From assembly GCA_004000515.1 (NCBI GenBank), contig CP034537.1:1550001-1614000 (forward strand): a stretch of 64,000 nt of DNA, written 5' to 3'. Source of the DNA: Pseudomonas poae (GTDB lineage Bacteria; Pseudomonadota; Gammaproteobacteria; Pseudomonadales; Pseudomonadaceae). The notes beneath the pieces are model-generated. The model ran no database searches. It was not told the DNA's origin and saw nothing but the letters and a program-made list of their open reading frames with translations. Position numbers and translations under genes: made by a program. This document shows positions 19,745 through 29,671 of this stretch, in pieces (positions within the stretch are counted from its first letter, which is position 1; each line of letters starts with the position of its first letter).

Positions 19745-21082
19745 TCAGTTCAGCAGCAGGACTTTGGCCAATACGATCTTCGGCCCTTTCATCTTCTTGA
19801 TGATGATGCGCAAGCCTTCCACTTCCAGCACTTCTTCCTCTTCCGGCACCCGTTTCAGGGTTTCGTAGATCAGCCCGGCCAGGGTCTCGGCTTCGATGTG
19901 GTCCAGGTCGATGCCCAGCAGGCGCTCCACCTTGAACAGTGGAGTGTCACCACGCACCAGCAGCTTGCCCGGCTGATAGGCCAGGATGCCGCGTTCGGCC
20001 TTGCGGTGTTCGTCCTGGATATCGCCCACCAGCACTTCCAGCACGTCTTCCATGGTCAGGTAGCCGATGACCTTGCCGTCGGCTTCTTCCACCAGGGCAA
20101 AGTGCGCGCCGCCTTTGCGGAACTGCTCCAGCAACTGCGACAACGGCATATGCCGCGACACACGCTCCAGCGGGCGGGTCAGCTCGGCCAAGTTGAACGA
20201 TTCGGGGATGTGATCCAGGGCCGCCAGTTCCAGCAGCAGATCCTTGATGTGCAACAGGCCCACGAACTCGTTACGCACCGCGTCATACACTGGGTAGCGG
20301 CTGAATTTGTGACGGCGGAACAGCGCGAGGATTTCCTTGAGCGGGGCGTTGAAGTCCAGGGTCACCAGGTCTTCCCGGGAGTTGGCCCAGTCCACCACTT
20401 CCAGCTCGCCCATTTCCACGGCCGAAGCCAGTACGCGCATGCCTTGGTCGCTCGGGTCCTGGCCACGGCTGGAGTGCAGGATCAGCTTGAGCTCTTCGCG
20501 GCTGTAATGGTGCTCGTGGTGCGGGCCAGGCTCGCCTTGGCCGGCAATGCGCAGGATGGCGTTGGCACTGGCGTTGAGCAGGTAGATCGCCGGGTACATG
20601 GCCCAGTAGAACAGGTACAGCGGCACAGCGGTCCACAGCGACAGCAGTTCGGGCTTGCGAATAGCCCAAGACTTGGGCGCCAGTTCACCAACCACGATGT
20701 GCAGGTAGGAAATCACGAAGAACGCCGCGAAGAACGACACGCCCTTGATCACCTCGGGCGATTCGACGCCCACGGCACCCAGCAACGGCTCAAGGATGTG
20801 CGCAAAGGCCGGCTCACCGACCCAACCCAGACCCAGGGAGGCGAGGGTGATACCCAGCTGGCAGGCCGACAGGTAGGCGTCGAGCTGGCTGTGTACGGTG
20901 CGCAGGATCTGCCCGCGCCAGCCGTTGGTGTGGGCTATGGCCTCGACCCGGGTGGAGCGCAGTTTGACCATGGCAAATTCCGCCGCAACGAAGAAACCGT
21001 TGAGCAGTACCAGGATCAGTGCAAAGAATCATGCCGAAATCGGCGAAGAGTGTAGCGAGGGTAATACCAGGGAAGGGTCCAT
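19745..21082 (-). CDS. Hemolysin/CorC-family membrane protein (CNNM and CBS domains)
   Basis: About 445 residues: an N-terminal DUF21 membrane domain (LNGFFVAAEFAMVKLRSTRVE onward, several helices), two CBS domains in the middle (FSRYPVYDAVRNEFVGLLHI; FALVEEADGKVIGYLTMEDV) and a C-terminal CorC/HlyC domain. The family is linked to magnesium or cobalt efflux; hemolysin is only a historical name. The first 20-30 codons are broken near 21023 and 21070; restoring bases gives MDPSPGITLATLFADFGMI before the helix. The gene converges on the M23 gene with two bases between the stop codons. Confidence 0.85.
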
Positions 21083-21251
21083 GATGGGGTTTTGCAGGTT
21101 CCGTGTGTTCAATAAGGGGTGACAGGAGGGCCTGAAAGGCAGGCGCAAGTCGGCCAATGTAGCGGCTGATGGGGCGCTTGCCTAGTGCCCACTGCTGGGC
21201 GGAGACAGCAAAGTATCAGCAGCTCCCACATTGGGTCGTCGTCACTTCAGG

Positions 21252-22574
21252 TTATTCATCATTCCCGACCAGCCGTGTGCGCGTCACCTGAGCTGGCGGA
21301 AAATGGCAGGTGAACGTACTGCCATGGCCCAGCACACTGCTGATTTCCAAGCGCGCGCGGTGGCGCAGCAGTACATGCTTGACGATGGCCAGGCCCAGCC
21401 CGGTGCCGCCTGTGTTGGAGTTGCGGCTGGAGTCGACGCGGTAGAAACGCTCGGTCAGGCGCGGCAGGTGCTTGGCGTCGATGCCGATGCCGGAGTCCTG
21501 CACGCTCAAGTGCGCGCCGTGTTCGTCGGCCCACCAGCGGATGCGGATATTGCCTTTGTCCTGGGTGTACTTCACCGCGTTGAACACCAGGTTGGAGAAC
21601 GCGCTGCGTAACTCGCCCTCGCTGCCCTTGAGCAACACCTGTGGGTCGGCTTCCAGGGTGATCTGCTGGCCGCGCTGGCCGGAGAGGGCCTGGGCGTCGT
21701 TCTTGATGGTCTGCAACAGGCTTTGTACGGTCACCGGATGGTTGTCCGACGGGTAGTCCGTGGCTTCCAGCTTGGCCAGCAACAGCAGGTCATTGAGCAG
21801 GGTTTGCATGCGTGAGCCCTGTTGCTGCATCTGCTGCAGGGCACGGCTCCAGCGTGGGTTGATCTCTTCGACGTTGTCCAGCAGGGTTTCCAGGTAGCCG
21901 CAGATCACCGTCAATGGCGTGCGCAACTCATGGGAGACGTTGGCGACGAAGTCTTTGCGCATCTGTTCCAACTGATGGATGCGGGTGACATCGCGTACCA
22001 GCATCAGGTGTTCATTGTTGCCGTAGCGCGTCAGGTACAGCTGGATGCGTACGCGGTCGTTGGTGGGCGAGGGAATTTCCAGCGCTTCTTCGTAGTTCTC
22101 CTGTTCGAAGTACTCCTTGAAGCGTGGGTGACGCACCAGGTTGGTCACCGGCTGGCCGCTGTCTTGGGGCGTCTTGAGGCCCAGCAGGGTCTCGGCGGCG
22201 CGGTTCCACCATTCCAGGTTGCCATCGCTGTCGAGCATGATCACCGCGTCTTTCAGCGCGGCGGTGGACTCTTGCACCCGGTCGATCACCGCTTGCAGGC
22301 GCCCGCGGACCCGTTGGTCGCGGCGCTGCAAGTGGTAGATGCTGTCGAACACCTCGCCCCACAGGCCATAGCCGTCAGGTGGCGCTTCATCGGGTTTGTG
22401 CTGGCGCAGCCATTCGTGCAGGCGTAGTAGCTGCTTTAGGGTCCAGCCCAGGTACAGGCCGATGCCGATGGCCAGGCTCCAGCCGTAGTAGCCGCTGATC
22501 AGGCCTACCAGCAGGCAGCCGGTGATCAGCAAAAGCATGTGGCGGATCAGGGTGCCATGCCAGTTTTGGTTCAC
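21252..22574 (-). CDS. phoR: Phosphate regulon sensor histidine kinase
   Basis: 440 residues. Two N-terminal membrane segments (about 10-45), a PAS domain around 95-190 (DAVIMLDSDGNLEWWNRAAE), then HisKA with the phosphorylated histidine in VSHELRTPLTVICGYLE, and an HATPase domain with TGLGLAIVKH. It autophosphorylates when PstSCAB-PhoU signals phosphate scarcity and passes the phosphate to PhoB. It lies 57 bases downstream of phoB on the same strand; the frame is intact. Confidence 0.96.
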   Translation of the reverse strand: MNQNWHGTLIRHMLLLITGCLLVGLISGYYGWSLAIGIGLYLGWTLKQLLRLHEWLRQHKPDEAPPDGYGLWGEVFDSIYHLQRRDQRVRGRLQAVIDRVQESTAALKDAVIMLDSDGNLEWWNRAAETLLGLKTPQDSGQPVTNLVRHPRFKEYFEQENYEEALEIPSPTNDRVRIQLYLTRYGNNEHLMLVRDVTRIHQLEQMRKDFVANVSHELRTPLTVICGYLETLLDNVEEINPRWSRALQQMQQQGSRMQTLLNDLLLLAKLEATDYPSDNHPVTVQSLLQTIKNDAQALSGQRGQQITLEADPQVLLKGSEGELRSAFSNLVFNAVKYTQDKGNIRIRWWADEHGAHLSVQDSGIGIDAKHLPRLTERFYRVDSSRNSNTGGTGLGLAIVKHVLLRHRARLEISSVLGHGSTFTCHFPPAQVTRTRLVGNDE

Positions 22575-22631
22575 TTGAACACGCGTCCTTTCAGCTGTTA
22601 AGTCAGGCTCTTAAATCAGGAGGCGGCTGGC

Positions 22632-23321
22632 TCAGCCCTTGGTGGAGAATCTGTAGCCAGTGCCGCGCACGGTTTGTACCAGATTCTCGTAGGCATCGCC
22701 CAAGGCTTTGCGCAGGCGACGGATATGCACGTCCACGGTGCGTTCTTCTACGTACACGTTGCCGCCCCAGACCTGGTCCAGTAACTGCCCACGGGTGTAG
22801 GCGCGTTCCTGGTGGGTCATGAAAAATTGCAGCAGGCGGTATTCGGTAGGGCCCATTTCGGCTGGCTTGCCGTCGATGGTCACGCGGTGGCTGATGGGGT
22901 CGAGCAGCAGGCCGCCGACTTCAATCGGCGCTTCGCCATCGGTAGGACCCGCGCGGCGCAAGACGGCTTTCAGGCGGGCCACCAATTCGCGTGGGGAAAA
23001 CGGCTTGGTGATGTAGTCATCGGCGCCGACTTCCAGGCCCTGGATCTTGTTGTCTTCTTCGCCCTTGGCGGTAAGCATGATGATCGGGATATCCCCGGTC
23101 AGTTCGTCACGCTTGAGACGGCGGGCCAATTCGATACCGGAGGTGCCGGGCAGCATCCAGTCCAGCAGGATCAGGTCCGGTTTACGGTCGACGATAATGG
23201 CATGGGCCTGCTGGGAGTTTTCCGCCTCCAGGCAGTCATAGCCGGCCATTTCCAACGCGACGGCGATCATCTCGCGAATGGGCGCTTCGTCGTCAACGAT
23301 CAGAATGCTCCTGCCAACCAT
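22632..23321 (-). CDS. phoB: Phosphate regulon response regulator
   Basis: 229 residues. The receiver domain has [14 protein letters not shown] and the phosphoacceptor in [14 protein letters not shown]; the C-terminal winged helix contains [20 protein letters not shown]. Phosphorylated PhoB binds Pho boxes, such as those before pstS and pstC here. Its own promoter also carries a box (23375-23392), which indicates autoregulation. The length is normal and the frame intact. Confidence 0.97.
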   Translation of the reverse strand: MVGRSILIVDDEAPIREMIAVALEMAGYDCLEAENSQQAHAIIVDRKPDLILLDWMLPGTSGIELARRLKRDELTGDIPIIMLTAKGEEDNKIQGLEVGADDYITKPFSPRELVARLKAVLRRAGPTDGEAPIEVGGLLLDPISHRVTIDGKPAEMGPTEYRLLQFFMTHQERAYTRGQLLDQVWGGNVYVEERTVDVHIRRLRKALGDAYENLVQTVRGTGYRFSTKG

Positions 23322-23374
23322 GCCTAAATCCTCTTGTCATTTAACTGTCTTGCGCCGCATTAGATAACGGAATT

Positions 23375-23392
23375 ATTGCAGTCGTGTGACAG
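23375..23392 (-). promoter_or_regulatory. Pho box upstream of phoB
   Basis: On the minus strand CTGTCAC-ACGA-CTGCAAT: one perfect and one weaker PhoB half-site in 7-4-7 spacing, about 55 bases before the phoB start, with TATCTA roughly ten bases downstream as a possible -10. Confidence 0.72.
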
Positions 23393-23473
23393 TAATTTAG
23401 TCGCTTAGGCAATTCACGCCTCTGTGGACTACGCTTTGGGTCCGAATCCTTACAACCAAAAAGGAAGGTTCCG

Positions 23474-23851
23474 ATGACTCACTTCACTGTTTCCTGGAAA
23501 GCCCTGCTGGTCACGGCAGCGTTGACGCTGCCGACCCTGGCGTTCGCGGCCGAGCCCGCCATGACGCAAGACGGGATCTTGGTGGATCACAAGGGCCTGA
23601 CCCTCTACACCTTCGACAAGGACGCCGACGGCAAGTCTGTGTGCAAGGACCAATGCGCGACGAACTGGCCGCCGCTGAAGGCTGAGTCTACCGACAAACC
23701 TGCGGGCGACTGGACCGTCATTACTCGCGATGACCAGACCAGCCAATGGGCCTACAAAGGCAAGCCGGTGTACACCTACAAGGATGACAAGAAGGCCGGG
23801 GACAAGACGGGTGATGGCAAGGGTGGGGCGTGGCACGTCATCAAACCTTGA
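23474..23851 (+). CDS. Secreted YX4D-repeat protein (COG4315-like)
   Basis: 125 residues. Signal peptide MTHFTVSWKALLVTAALTLP with cleavage after AFA. The mature part has the repeat pattern with LTLYTFDKD and PVYTYKDDK that gives the family its Y-X4-D name. The cysteines in SVCKDQCATNWPPL are typical. The role is unknown; it is a small envelope or periplasmic protein. AAGGAAGG gives a good ribosome site. It is divergent from phoB, but I see no second Pho box dedicated to it. Confidence 0.83.
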   Translation: MTHFTVSWKALLVTAALTLPTLAFAAEPAMTQDGILVDHKGLTLYTFDKDADGKSVCKDQCATNWPPLKAESTDKPAGDWTVITRDDQTSQWAYKGKPVYTYKDDKKAGDKTGDGKGGAWHVIKP

Positions 23852-23871
23852 GACCGAGGCGCCGCTGAGAC

Positions 23872-23939
23872 CTTCGCGAGCAAGCCCGCTCCCACAGGGG
23901 TACGCATTCCAAATGTGGGAGCGGGCTTGCTCGCGAAGG
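23872..23939. repeat. REP pair, GAGCGGGCTTGCTCGCG type
   Basis: Inverted pair between two convergent genes: TTCGCGAGCAAGCCCGCTCC, a 20-base centre, and the reverse unit. Confidence 0.9.
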
Positions 23940-23962
23940 CGTCAGTCCATACACCACAAACC

Positions 23963-24853
23963 TCAGCGCAACGCGTAATCCAACACAATCCCCACAAAAA
24001 TCGCCAACCCTGCCCAATGGTTATGCAGGAACGCCTTGAAGCACTTCATCCGATCCTTGTCCCGCGTATACCAGAACTCCCAGGCAAAACACCCCGCTGC
24101 CGCCAACAGCCCCAAGTGGAACCAGCCACCGAGTTCAAACCGCGACCCTGCCAGCAACAGGCACACCAGCGATAGCCCTTGCAGGGTCAGGATGATCACG
24201 CGGTCCGCATCGCCAAACAGAATGGCGGTGGACTTCACGCCGATCTTCAAGTCGTCGTCACGGTCGGTCATGGCGTAATAGGTGTCATACCCCACCGTCC
24301 ACAACAGGTTGGCGATATACAGCAGCCACGCAGCGGCGGGCAGGCTGCCGGTCTCGGCGGTGAACGCCATCGGCATGCCCCAGGAAAACGCCGCGCCCAG
24401 CACCACCTGCGGGTAATAGGTGTAGCGCTTCATGAACGGGTAGCTCGCCGCCAGCGCCAAACCGCCCAGGGATAGCAGGATGGTGGTCGCGTTGGTCAGC
24501 AGCACCAGCAGGAAGCTGATGCCCATCAGCACCGCAAAAAATACCAGCGCTTCTTTCGAGCTGATCTTGCCGCTTACCAATGGGCGTTGCTCCGTGCGCT
24601 TCACATGACCGTCGACCTTGCGGTCGGCCCAGTCATTGATCACGCAGCCGCCGGCACGGGTCAGCACCACGCCGAGCACGAAAATCAGGATGTTGATGAG
24701 TGAGGGCGAGCCCTTGCCAGCAATCCACAACGCCCACAGCGTCGGCCACAGCAGCAGGTAGATGCCGATGGGTTTGTCCATGCGCGTCAACTGAATGAAA
24801 TCCCAGGCCCTGGGGTTCAGACGGTTCAAGGACTTGAGCAGACGTTGATACAT
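23963..24853 (-). CDS. ubiA: 4-hydroxybenzoate octaprenyltransferase
   Basis: 296-residue integral membrane prenyltransferase that attaches the polyprenyl tail to 4-hydroxybenzoate in ubiquinone synthesis. The first Asp-rich motif lies in [15 protein letters not shown] and the second in [14 protein letters not shown]. There are about eight membrane helices. I start at [12 protein letters not shown] (24853), where the ATG shares one base with the ubiC stop codon, showing translational coupling. The C-terminus and length are normal. Confidence 0.95.
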   Translation of the reverse strand: MYQRLLKSLNRLNPRAWDFIQLTRMDKPIGIYLLLWPTLWALWIAGKGSPSLINILIFVLGVVLTRAGGCVINDWADRKVDGHVKRTEQRPLVSGKISSKEALVFFAVLMGISFLLVLLTNATTILLSLGGLALAASYPFMKRYTYYPQVVLGAAFSWGMPMAFTAETGSLPAAAWLLYIANLLWTVGYDTYYAMTDRDDDLKIGVKSTAILFGDADRVIILTLQGLSLVCLLLAGSRFELGGWFHLGLLAAAGCFAWEFWYTRDKDRMKCFKAFLHNHWAGLAIFVGIVLDYALR

Positions 24854-25416
24854 CAGCAGTTCTCCGGGTGGTCGTGCAGCGCGTGCCAAAAGCTCGGCAG
24901 GAAGATCTCCGCGACCAGCACGCTCAGAGCACCGCGATCAAAGCGCGAGCGACGGCCCCACAGCCCGTCGGCCTGGTCCGCCGTGGGCAACCACTGTCGC
25001 GGGTAATGGCACACTTCGATTGCCTGGCGGGTGAACGCCTGGTCACAGAACAGCAACTCCCCCAGGGAGCGGCTGCCCAGTTCATCCATGTGCAAGCCAT
25101 CGCCCTGCAACGCACTGCGGGACGCCACGCTGCGGGCGAACACCCACGGCTGGCCATGCCCGCGCAAATACACCTCGCGTACCCAGCCGACAGTGGTCGG
25201 GGCCAGTTTCAGGGCGGCGCATTCGTCGTCTCGCAGCGGCTGCCAACCTTCAAACAGCGGCGTCACGCTGAAACCGTCGTTGGACAGCCAGGTCAGCCGC
25301 CGCGTCAACGAGTCTTCATTGAACAGCCAATTGAGGGTCAGAGGCGCGGGCGCGGGGGCCAGAAGGCTCTGGGTCAGCCATTGGCAAGCAGCGGGAAGGG
25401 CGGTTGAGTGCGGCAC
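24853..25416 (-). CDS. ubiC: Chorismate pyruvate-lyase
   Basis: 187 residues. It splits chorismate into 4-hydroxybenzoate and pyruvate, the first committed step of ubiquinone synthesis, and feeds UbiA encoded just after it. Family blocks include [37 protein letters not shown] and [13 protein letters not shown] [20 protein letters not shown]. The frame is intact and overlaps ubiA by one base. The next gene on the left side of the transcript start is the divergent rubredoxin gene. Confidence 0.93.
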   Translation of the reverse strand: MPHSTALPAACQWLTQSLLAPAPAPLTLNWLFNEDSLTRRLTWLSNDGFSVTPLFEGWQPLRDDECAALKLAPTTVGWVREVYLRGHGQPWVFARSVASRSALQGDGLHMDELGSRSLGELLFCDQAFTRQAIEVCHYPRQWLPTADQADGLWGRRSRFDRGALSVLVAEIFLPSFWHALHDHPENC

Positions 25417-25614
25417 AGTGAGTCAATATTGGCAGCAAAAGAGGCGGCGAGCTTACCATGTCGCCCCGGACTTTTGCCGGGGCGACCCCGCCGTTTGCGT
25501 CGATCGTGCTTGCATCTGCACGCCCCGATCAGTACAAAACGCCCTGAGCCGTACGGCAACGCTGGATCTATCGACTGTCGGCCAAGATGCCTGGACTCCC
25601 TGAGGAAGCAAGTA

Positions 25615-25782
25615 ATGAAGAAGTGGCAATGTGTAGTCTGCGGCCTGATCTATGACGAAAAAGACGGCTGGCCGGATGACGGAATCGCTCCAGGCACCCT
25701 GTGGCAAGACGTTCCCGAAGACTGGCTGTGCCCGGACTGCGGCGTGGGCAAGATGGATTTCGAAATGATCGAAATCGGCTGA
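25615..25782 (+). CDS. rubA: Rubredoxin
   Basis: 55-residue iron-sulfur protein with a single Fe held by four cysteines in CVVCG and CPDCG. It carries electrons, in related systems to alkane hydroxylase and similar oxygenases. The start at 25615 is supported by the full-length family N-terminus [10 protein letters not shown]. The reductase gene follows after 37 bases, with GGAGAAAGG before it. No alkane hydroxylase lies nearby. Confidence 0.96.
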   Translation: MKKWQCVVCGLIYDEKDGWPDDGIAPGTLWQDVPEDWLCPDCGVGKMDFEMIEIG

Positions 25783-25819
25783 TCTGAATTTTTAAGAAAC
25801 GTACTACAAGGAGAAAGGA

Positions 25820-26968
25820 ATGAACGCACCTGTCGTGATCATCGGCACAGGACTGGCCGGTTACAACGTAGCCCGGGAGTTTCGCAAGCTCGACAGCGAG
25901 ACCCCATTGCTGCTGATCACCGCGGATGACGGGCGCTCCTACTCCAAGCCCATGCTCTCCACCGGCTTTGGCAAAAACAAGGAAGCCGATGGCCTGAGCA
26001 TGGCTGAACCCGGTGCCATGGCCGAGCAACTCAAGGCTGAGGTGCGTACCCACACCCGCGTCAGCGGCATCGACCCTGGCCACAAGCGCCTGTGGATTGG
26101 CGAGGAGGCCGTGGCATACCGCGACCTGATCCTGGCGTGGGGCGCAGAGACCGTGCGCGTACCGGTGGAAGGTGATGCGGCTGAGCTGATTTTCCCGATT
26201 AACGACCTCGAAGACTACGCGCGCTTTCGCGCCGCCGCAGCGGGTAAGCGCCGCGTGCTGTTGCTTGGCGCGGGCCTGATCGGCTGCGAATTTGCAAACG
26301 ACCTGATCCTTGGCGGCTATGAAATCGACCTGGTGGCGCCGTGCGAGCAAGTCATGCCGACTCTGCTGCATCCGGCGGCGGCTGCTGCGGTCCAGGCTGG
26401 CCTGGAAGGCCTCGGCGCGCGCTTCCACTCGGGCCCGGTGCTCAATCGCCTGCAACGCACCGCCGATGGCCTGGAAGCGCACTTGTCGGACGGTGAAGTG
26501 ATCCACTGCGACCTGGTGGTCTCGGCCATCGGTCTGCGCCCACGGGTTGACCTGGCTGCCGCCGCTGGGCTGCAGACCAACCGTGGCGTCACCGTGGACC
26601 GCCACCTCAAGACGTCCCACGCCAATATCTACGCCCTGGGCGACTGCGCCGAGGTCGACGGCCTGAACCTGTTGTACGTGATGCCGCTGATGAGCTGCGC
26701 CCGCGCTCTGGCCCAGACCTTGGCCGGCAACGCCACGGCTGTCAGCTACGGCCCGATGCCGGTCACCGTGAAAACCCCGATTTGCCCACTGGTCGTCTCG
26801 CCACCCCCACGCGGTACCGAAGGCGTATGGAGCGTCGACGGTCAAGGCGCCGACATCAAGGCCCTGTGCCGCGACGCCAGCGGTCGCCTGCTGGGCTACG
26901 CGCTGACCGGCACTGCAGTGATGGAAAAACTGGCCCTCAACAAAGAACTTCCGCCGCTGCTGGCGTAA
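25820..26968 (+). CDS. rubB: Rubredoxin-NAD(+) reductase
   Basis: 382-residue FAD enzyme that passes electrons from NADH to rubredoxin. The N-terminal FAD-binding motif [15 protein letters not shown] and the NAD-binding motif [17 protein letters not shown] are clear, as is the C-terminal FAD contact [11 protein letters not shown]. It sits directly after rubA, so the two make one electron-transfer unit. The frame is intact. Confidence 0.94.
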   Translation: MNAPVVIIGTGLAGYNVAREFRKLDSETPLLLITADDGRSYSKPMLSTGFGKNKEADGLSMAEPGAMAEQLKAEVRTHTRVSGIDPGHKRLWIGEEAVAYRDLILAWGAETVRVPVEGDAAELIFPINDLEDYARFRAAAAGKRRVLLLGAGLIGCEFANDLILGGYEIDLVAPCEQVMPTLLHPAAAAAVQAGLEGLGARFHSGPVLNRLQRTADGLEAHLSDGEVIHCDLVVSAIGLRPRVDLAAAAGLQTNRGVTVDRHLKTSHANIYALGDCAEVDGLNLLYVMPLMSCARALAQTLAGNATAVSYGPMPVTVKTPICPLVVSPPPRGTEGVWSVDGQGADIKALCRDASGRLLGYALTGTAVMEKLALNKELPPLLA

Positions 26969-27159
26969 ATACCGGTCGTTCTGTCGGAATAAGCACGTTT
27001 TTGCCTCCAGAAAGGTCGCCGCGAGACTGGCGCAGCGCCTGAGGGCATGCCATCCTCACTCCCGTCTGCCGCAGAGTAGAGCCTGCGGCGCCTTGGGCGC
27101 TGCTCCGTAAGAGAGCAGCACGGACATAACAACAAAAAACCGTCAAAGAGGCTTCACTC

Positions 27160-27434
27160 ATGCGTAAACCAGAACTCGCAGCCGCCATCGCTGAAAAAGC
27201 GGATCTCACCAAAGAACAGGCAAACCGCGTCCTTAACGCCGTTCTCGAAGAAATCACCGGCGCCCTGCACCGCAAGGACAGCGTCACCCTGGTTGGCTTC
27301 GGCACCTTCCTGCAGCGCCACCGTGGCGCCCGCACCGGCAAAACCCGCAAACCGGCGAGCCGGTGAAAATCAAGGCAAGCAACACCGTTGCATTCAAGCC
27401 GGGCAAATCGTTGAAAGATACTGTTAACGAGTAA
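27160..27434 (+). CDS. hupP: HU-family DNA-binding protein
   Basis: 91 residues when a frameshift is repaired. Small dimeric nucleoid protein: MRKPELAAAIAEKADLT, VLEEITGALHRKDSVTLVGF, then GTFLQRHRGARTGKNPQTGE and VKIKASNTVAFKPGKSLKD. The DNA-binding arm motif is split by the break at 27340-27343, where A4 should be A5. The symbol is given by position near recG, as I recall for the third HU gene of P. putida; it is less certain than the family. A strong terminator follows. Confidence 0.9.
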
Positions 27435-27475
27435 CCGGTAGTACCGTCTCGAAAGGGGGCGGGGCGGTAGAAAAG

Positions 27476-27509
27476 ATGGGCACGCCAACTGGGTTGGGTG
27501 CCCATTTTT
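27476..27509 (+). terminator. Terminator of the HU gene
   Basis: ATGGGCAC / GTGCCCAT stem with a T5 tail, about 40 bases after the stop codon. Confidence 0.87.
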
Positions 27510-27690
27510 GTAGGGCTGAGAACGACTCGGCCTAGGACATTGGGCGGCTATTGGGGGCGCAAGGTTTAAGTAACATGCCGCTATAGCGTCAACGCCAGTC
27601 GATCTTCCGCCAATGCGCAAGATCGGTGGCGTTCTTTAGCAAATCGTTACACTGCTGCGGCCACTCAATAATTACACCGAGGCCGTGTGC

Positions 27691-28065
27691 ATGAAATTTC
27701 GTCTTCTCCTCTGGGTGCTGGGCCTGATGATGGGCAAAGCCAGCCGCACCAATCCTGCCTTCCAGCAACAGCTGGGTGACAAAGACCTGGCGTTCCAGTT
27801 GCAGACCCTCGACGGCAAGGTCGCTCGTCACTTCATCGTCAAAGACCAACGCATCATCAGCCGTTCGGGTGTTCACCCGTCGCCTGCGTTTGCGATCGCG
27901 TTCAAGGACGCCGCCTACGGCTTCGCCACGATGCAGGCGAAAAACAAGCAACTGGCGTTCATGACGGGGATTCAGGACAAGTCGATCCAGATCAAGGGCA
28001 ACCCGGCGCTGGTGATCTGGTTCCAGGGGTTGACCAAGTATTTGAAGCCGAAGAAAAAGAAGTAG
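27691..28065 (+). CDS. SCP2-like sterol-carrier-fold protein
   Basis: 124 residues starting MKFRLLLWVLGLMMGKASRT. The body (FQLQTLDGKVARHFIVKDQR, HPSPAFAIAFKDAAYGF, GNPALVIWFQGLTKY) has the pattern of SCP2-type lipid-carrier domains. Relatives in Pseudomonas databases sometimes carry the name helicase, which nothing in this sequence supports. The N-terminus is hydrophobic and may anchor it in the membrane. The C-terminus is very basic. The role is unknown. Confidence 0.65.
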   Translation: MKFRLLLWVLGLMMGKASRTNPAFQQQLGDKDLAFQLQTLDGKVARHFIVKDQRIISRSGVHPSPAFAIAFKDAAYGFATMQAKNKQLAFMTGIQDKSIQIKGNPALVIWFQGLTKYLKPKKKK

Positions 28066-28090
28066 TCTTTCAGGCAGACAGGGTGGATTC

Positions 28091-28171
28091 ATCTCAGGCG
28101 AGCCAGCTCCCACTTCGACCGAGTTCCAGCGTTGGAATGCGGTCAACTGTGGGAGCTGGCTTGCCTGCGAT
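28091..28171. repeat. REP pair, GAGCTGGCTTGCCTGC type
   Basis: Inverted REP units between convergent genes. The left unit is slightly degenerate (ATCTCAGGCGAGCCAGC). Confidence 0.85.
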
Positions 28172-28193
28172 AGCGGTCTAACAGGCTATACAA

Positions 28194-29594
28194 TCAGTTC
28201 TGGCTGAACTGCGAGGCCAGCTCGCGCAACAACACCTCGGCATCCAGCACCTTACCCACCACTTCCTCAGCCTTTTCACGGCTCAGCCCCAGGCGCTCAA
28301 GCAGGGCGTCCGGGATGGCTTCGTCCGGCCCGGAGCCAATGCCACGGCTGCGCAGCAGGCGCACGGCCAGGCACACCAGGTTCGGGTACTCAGCGTATTG
28401 GCCGTCGTAGGTCGGGTCATGCTGGAAGCGCAGGGCTGTGGATAACTCATCCGGCATGTCCCAGTAGCGCATCAGCCACGCACCGATCTGCTCGCGGCTG
28501 ATGCCCAGCAGGTGTTGTTCCACGTAGCTGTGGCACAGGTGCGGGTTGACCTCCAGGTGGCGGCAGATCAGCGAGAAATGCGGCGGGAATACGTGGGCCA
28601 GTAGCAAGTAGCCGAAGTTGTGCAGCAGGCCGGCCAGGTAAGTGAGGCCGGCTTCTGGGCGCTGGGCGCGCGGCATCGCACGGGTGAGGCCTTCGATTAC
28701 TGCGGCGGTGTAGATCGACTGGTGCCAGTACGGCGTGGCCTGGTGCGGGTGGTCCTTGGGCAGGCTCAAGGTTTTGCCCAAGGCCAGGCCGAGGGCCAGG
28801 TTGATCACCAGGTCGAAGCCCAGTACGCGCACGATGGCGTCTTCCACTGAACGAATCTTGCCCGGCGAGGCGTAGTACGGCGATGCAGCCCAGCTCACTA
28901 CCTGGGCAGCGAGGGCCGGGTCGGTTTCCACTACACCGGTAATGTCGTCGATGGTGGCGTTGGGGTCGACCCGCAGCTTGATGATCTTCTGCGCGGTATC
29001 GGCCAGCGGTGGGATCTCGATGGTCGCTTCCAGGCGCTGCTGGATGCGGCGGGCGGTGAATGCCTGCATCGCTTGGGTGATCTCCTCGCGGTCATCGTTG
29101 GGACGGTCGAGGTTGGGGCGGATGTTGCTCAGTGGCTCGCCAAAGTGCCCGGCGCTGGCCTTGGTGAGCATGGTCTTGAAATCGGCGCTGGAAATTTCCA
29201 GCAGCAACCCGGCTTCGCCAGAGTGCACCAACAGGCTCGGCTCGTTGAGCAGGCTGCCTTCGTACAGGCAGGGCGAACTGGTAAGGGCTGGCAAGCCTGG
29301 CAGCAGGCTCAGGTCGTGCTTGCCGAGCATGCGCTCGACGCGGTCCGGCGATACAGCTGTGAGGCGGCGCCCAGTGAGTTCGGCGAGGCGGTTAAGGTCG
29401 AGCAGTTGGTTCTGCGGGAACAACACCATCAGTGCGCCCACCGCATCTTCCAGCAACACAGCCTGCACCTTTCGTGCGGGATTCAGGCCAGGTTGTTCGG
29501 CGACTTCCGTGTAGCTGATGGCGAGTTTTGCGAGCAGAGCCCGAATAACCGGCGGGGCGGTCAGTGGGGCTGTAGCGAGGGCAACTTCTGACAT
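28194..29594 (-). CDS. HDOD-domain protein with YbaK-like N-terminus
   Basis: 466 residues from MSEVALATAPLTAP. The N-terminal part (about 1-160) looks like a YbaK/prolyl-tRNA-editing-type domain (KVQAVLLEDAVGALMVLFP, LDLNRLAELTGRRL). The C-terminal half is an HDOD domain (IEIPPLADTAQKIIKLRVDP, DPALAAQVVSWAASPYYASP, GLLHNFGYLLLAHVFPPHF). HDOD proteins act in signalling, for example in motility or c-di-GMP circuits, and usually lack phosphodiesterase residues. The exact role here is unknown. The start is chosen before the first conserved block; an in-frame extension to 29675 exists. Confidence 0.78.
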   Translation of the reverse strand: MSEVALATAPLTAPPVIRALLAKLAISYTEVAEQPGLNPARKVQAVLLEDAVGALMVLFPQNQLLDLNRLAELTGRRLTAVSPDRVERMLGKHDLSLLPGLPALTSSPCLYEGSLLNEPSLLVHSGEAGLLLEISSADFKTMLTKASAGHFGEPLSNIRPNLDRPNDDREEITQAMQAFTARRIQQRLEATIEIPPLADTAQKIIKLRVDPNATIDDITGVVETDPALAAQVVSWAASPYYASPGKIRSVEDAIVRVLGFDLVINLALGLALGKTLSLPKDHPHQATPYWHQSIYTAAVIEGLTRAMPRAQRPEAGLTYLAGLLHNFGYLLLAHVFPPHFSLICRHLEVNPHLCHSYVEQHLLGISREQIGAWLMRYWDMPDELSTALRFQHDPTYDGQYAEYPNLVCLAVRLLRSRGIGSGPDEAIPDALLERLGLSREKAEEVVGKVLDAEVLLRELASQFSQN

Positions 29595-29671
29595 GGCCTG
29601 ATCCAATTTCCTACAATCACCGAAGTATAACCAGCTTGATACATATGTTGGTCGACTAAGTGAGTCAGGCG

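Noticed and set aside
26969..27159. RNA gene upstream of the HU gene
   Set aside because: Short GC-rich inverted repeats are present, but there is no terminator or recognisable RNA; it is more simply the hup promoter region.
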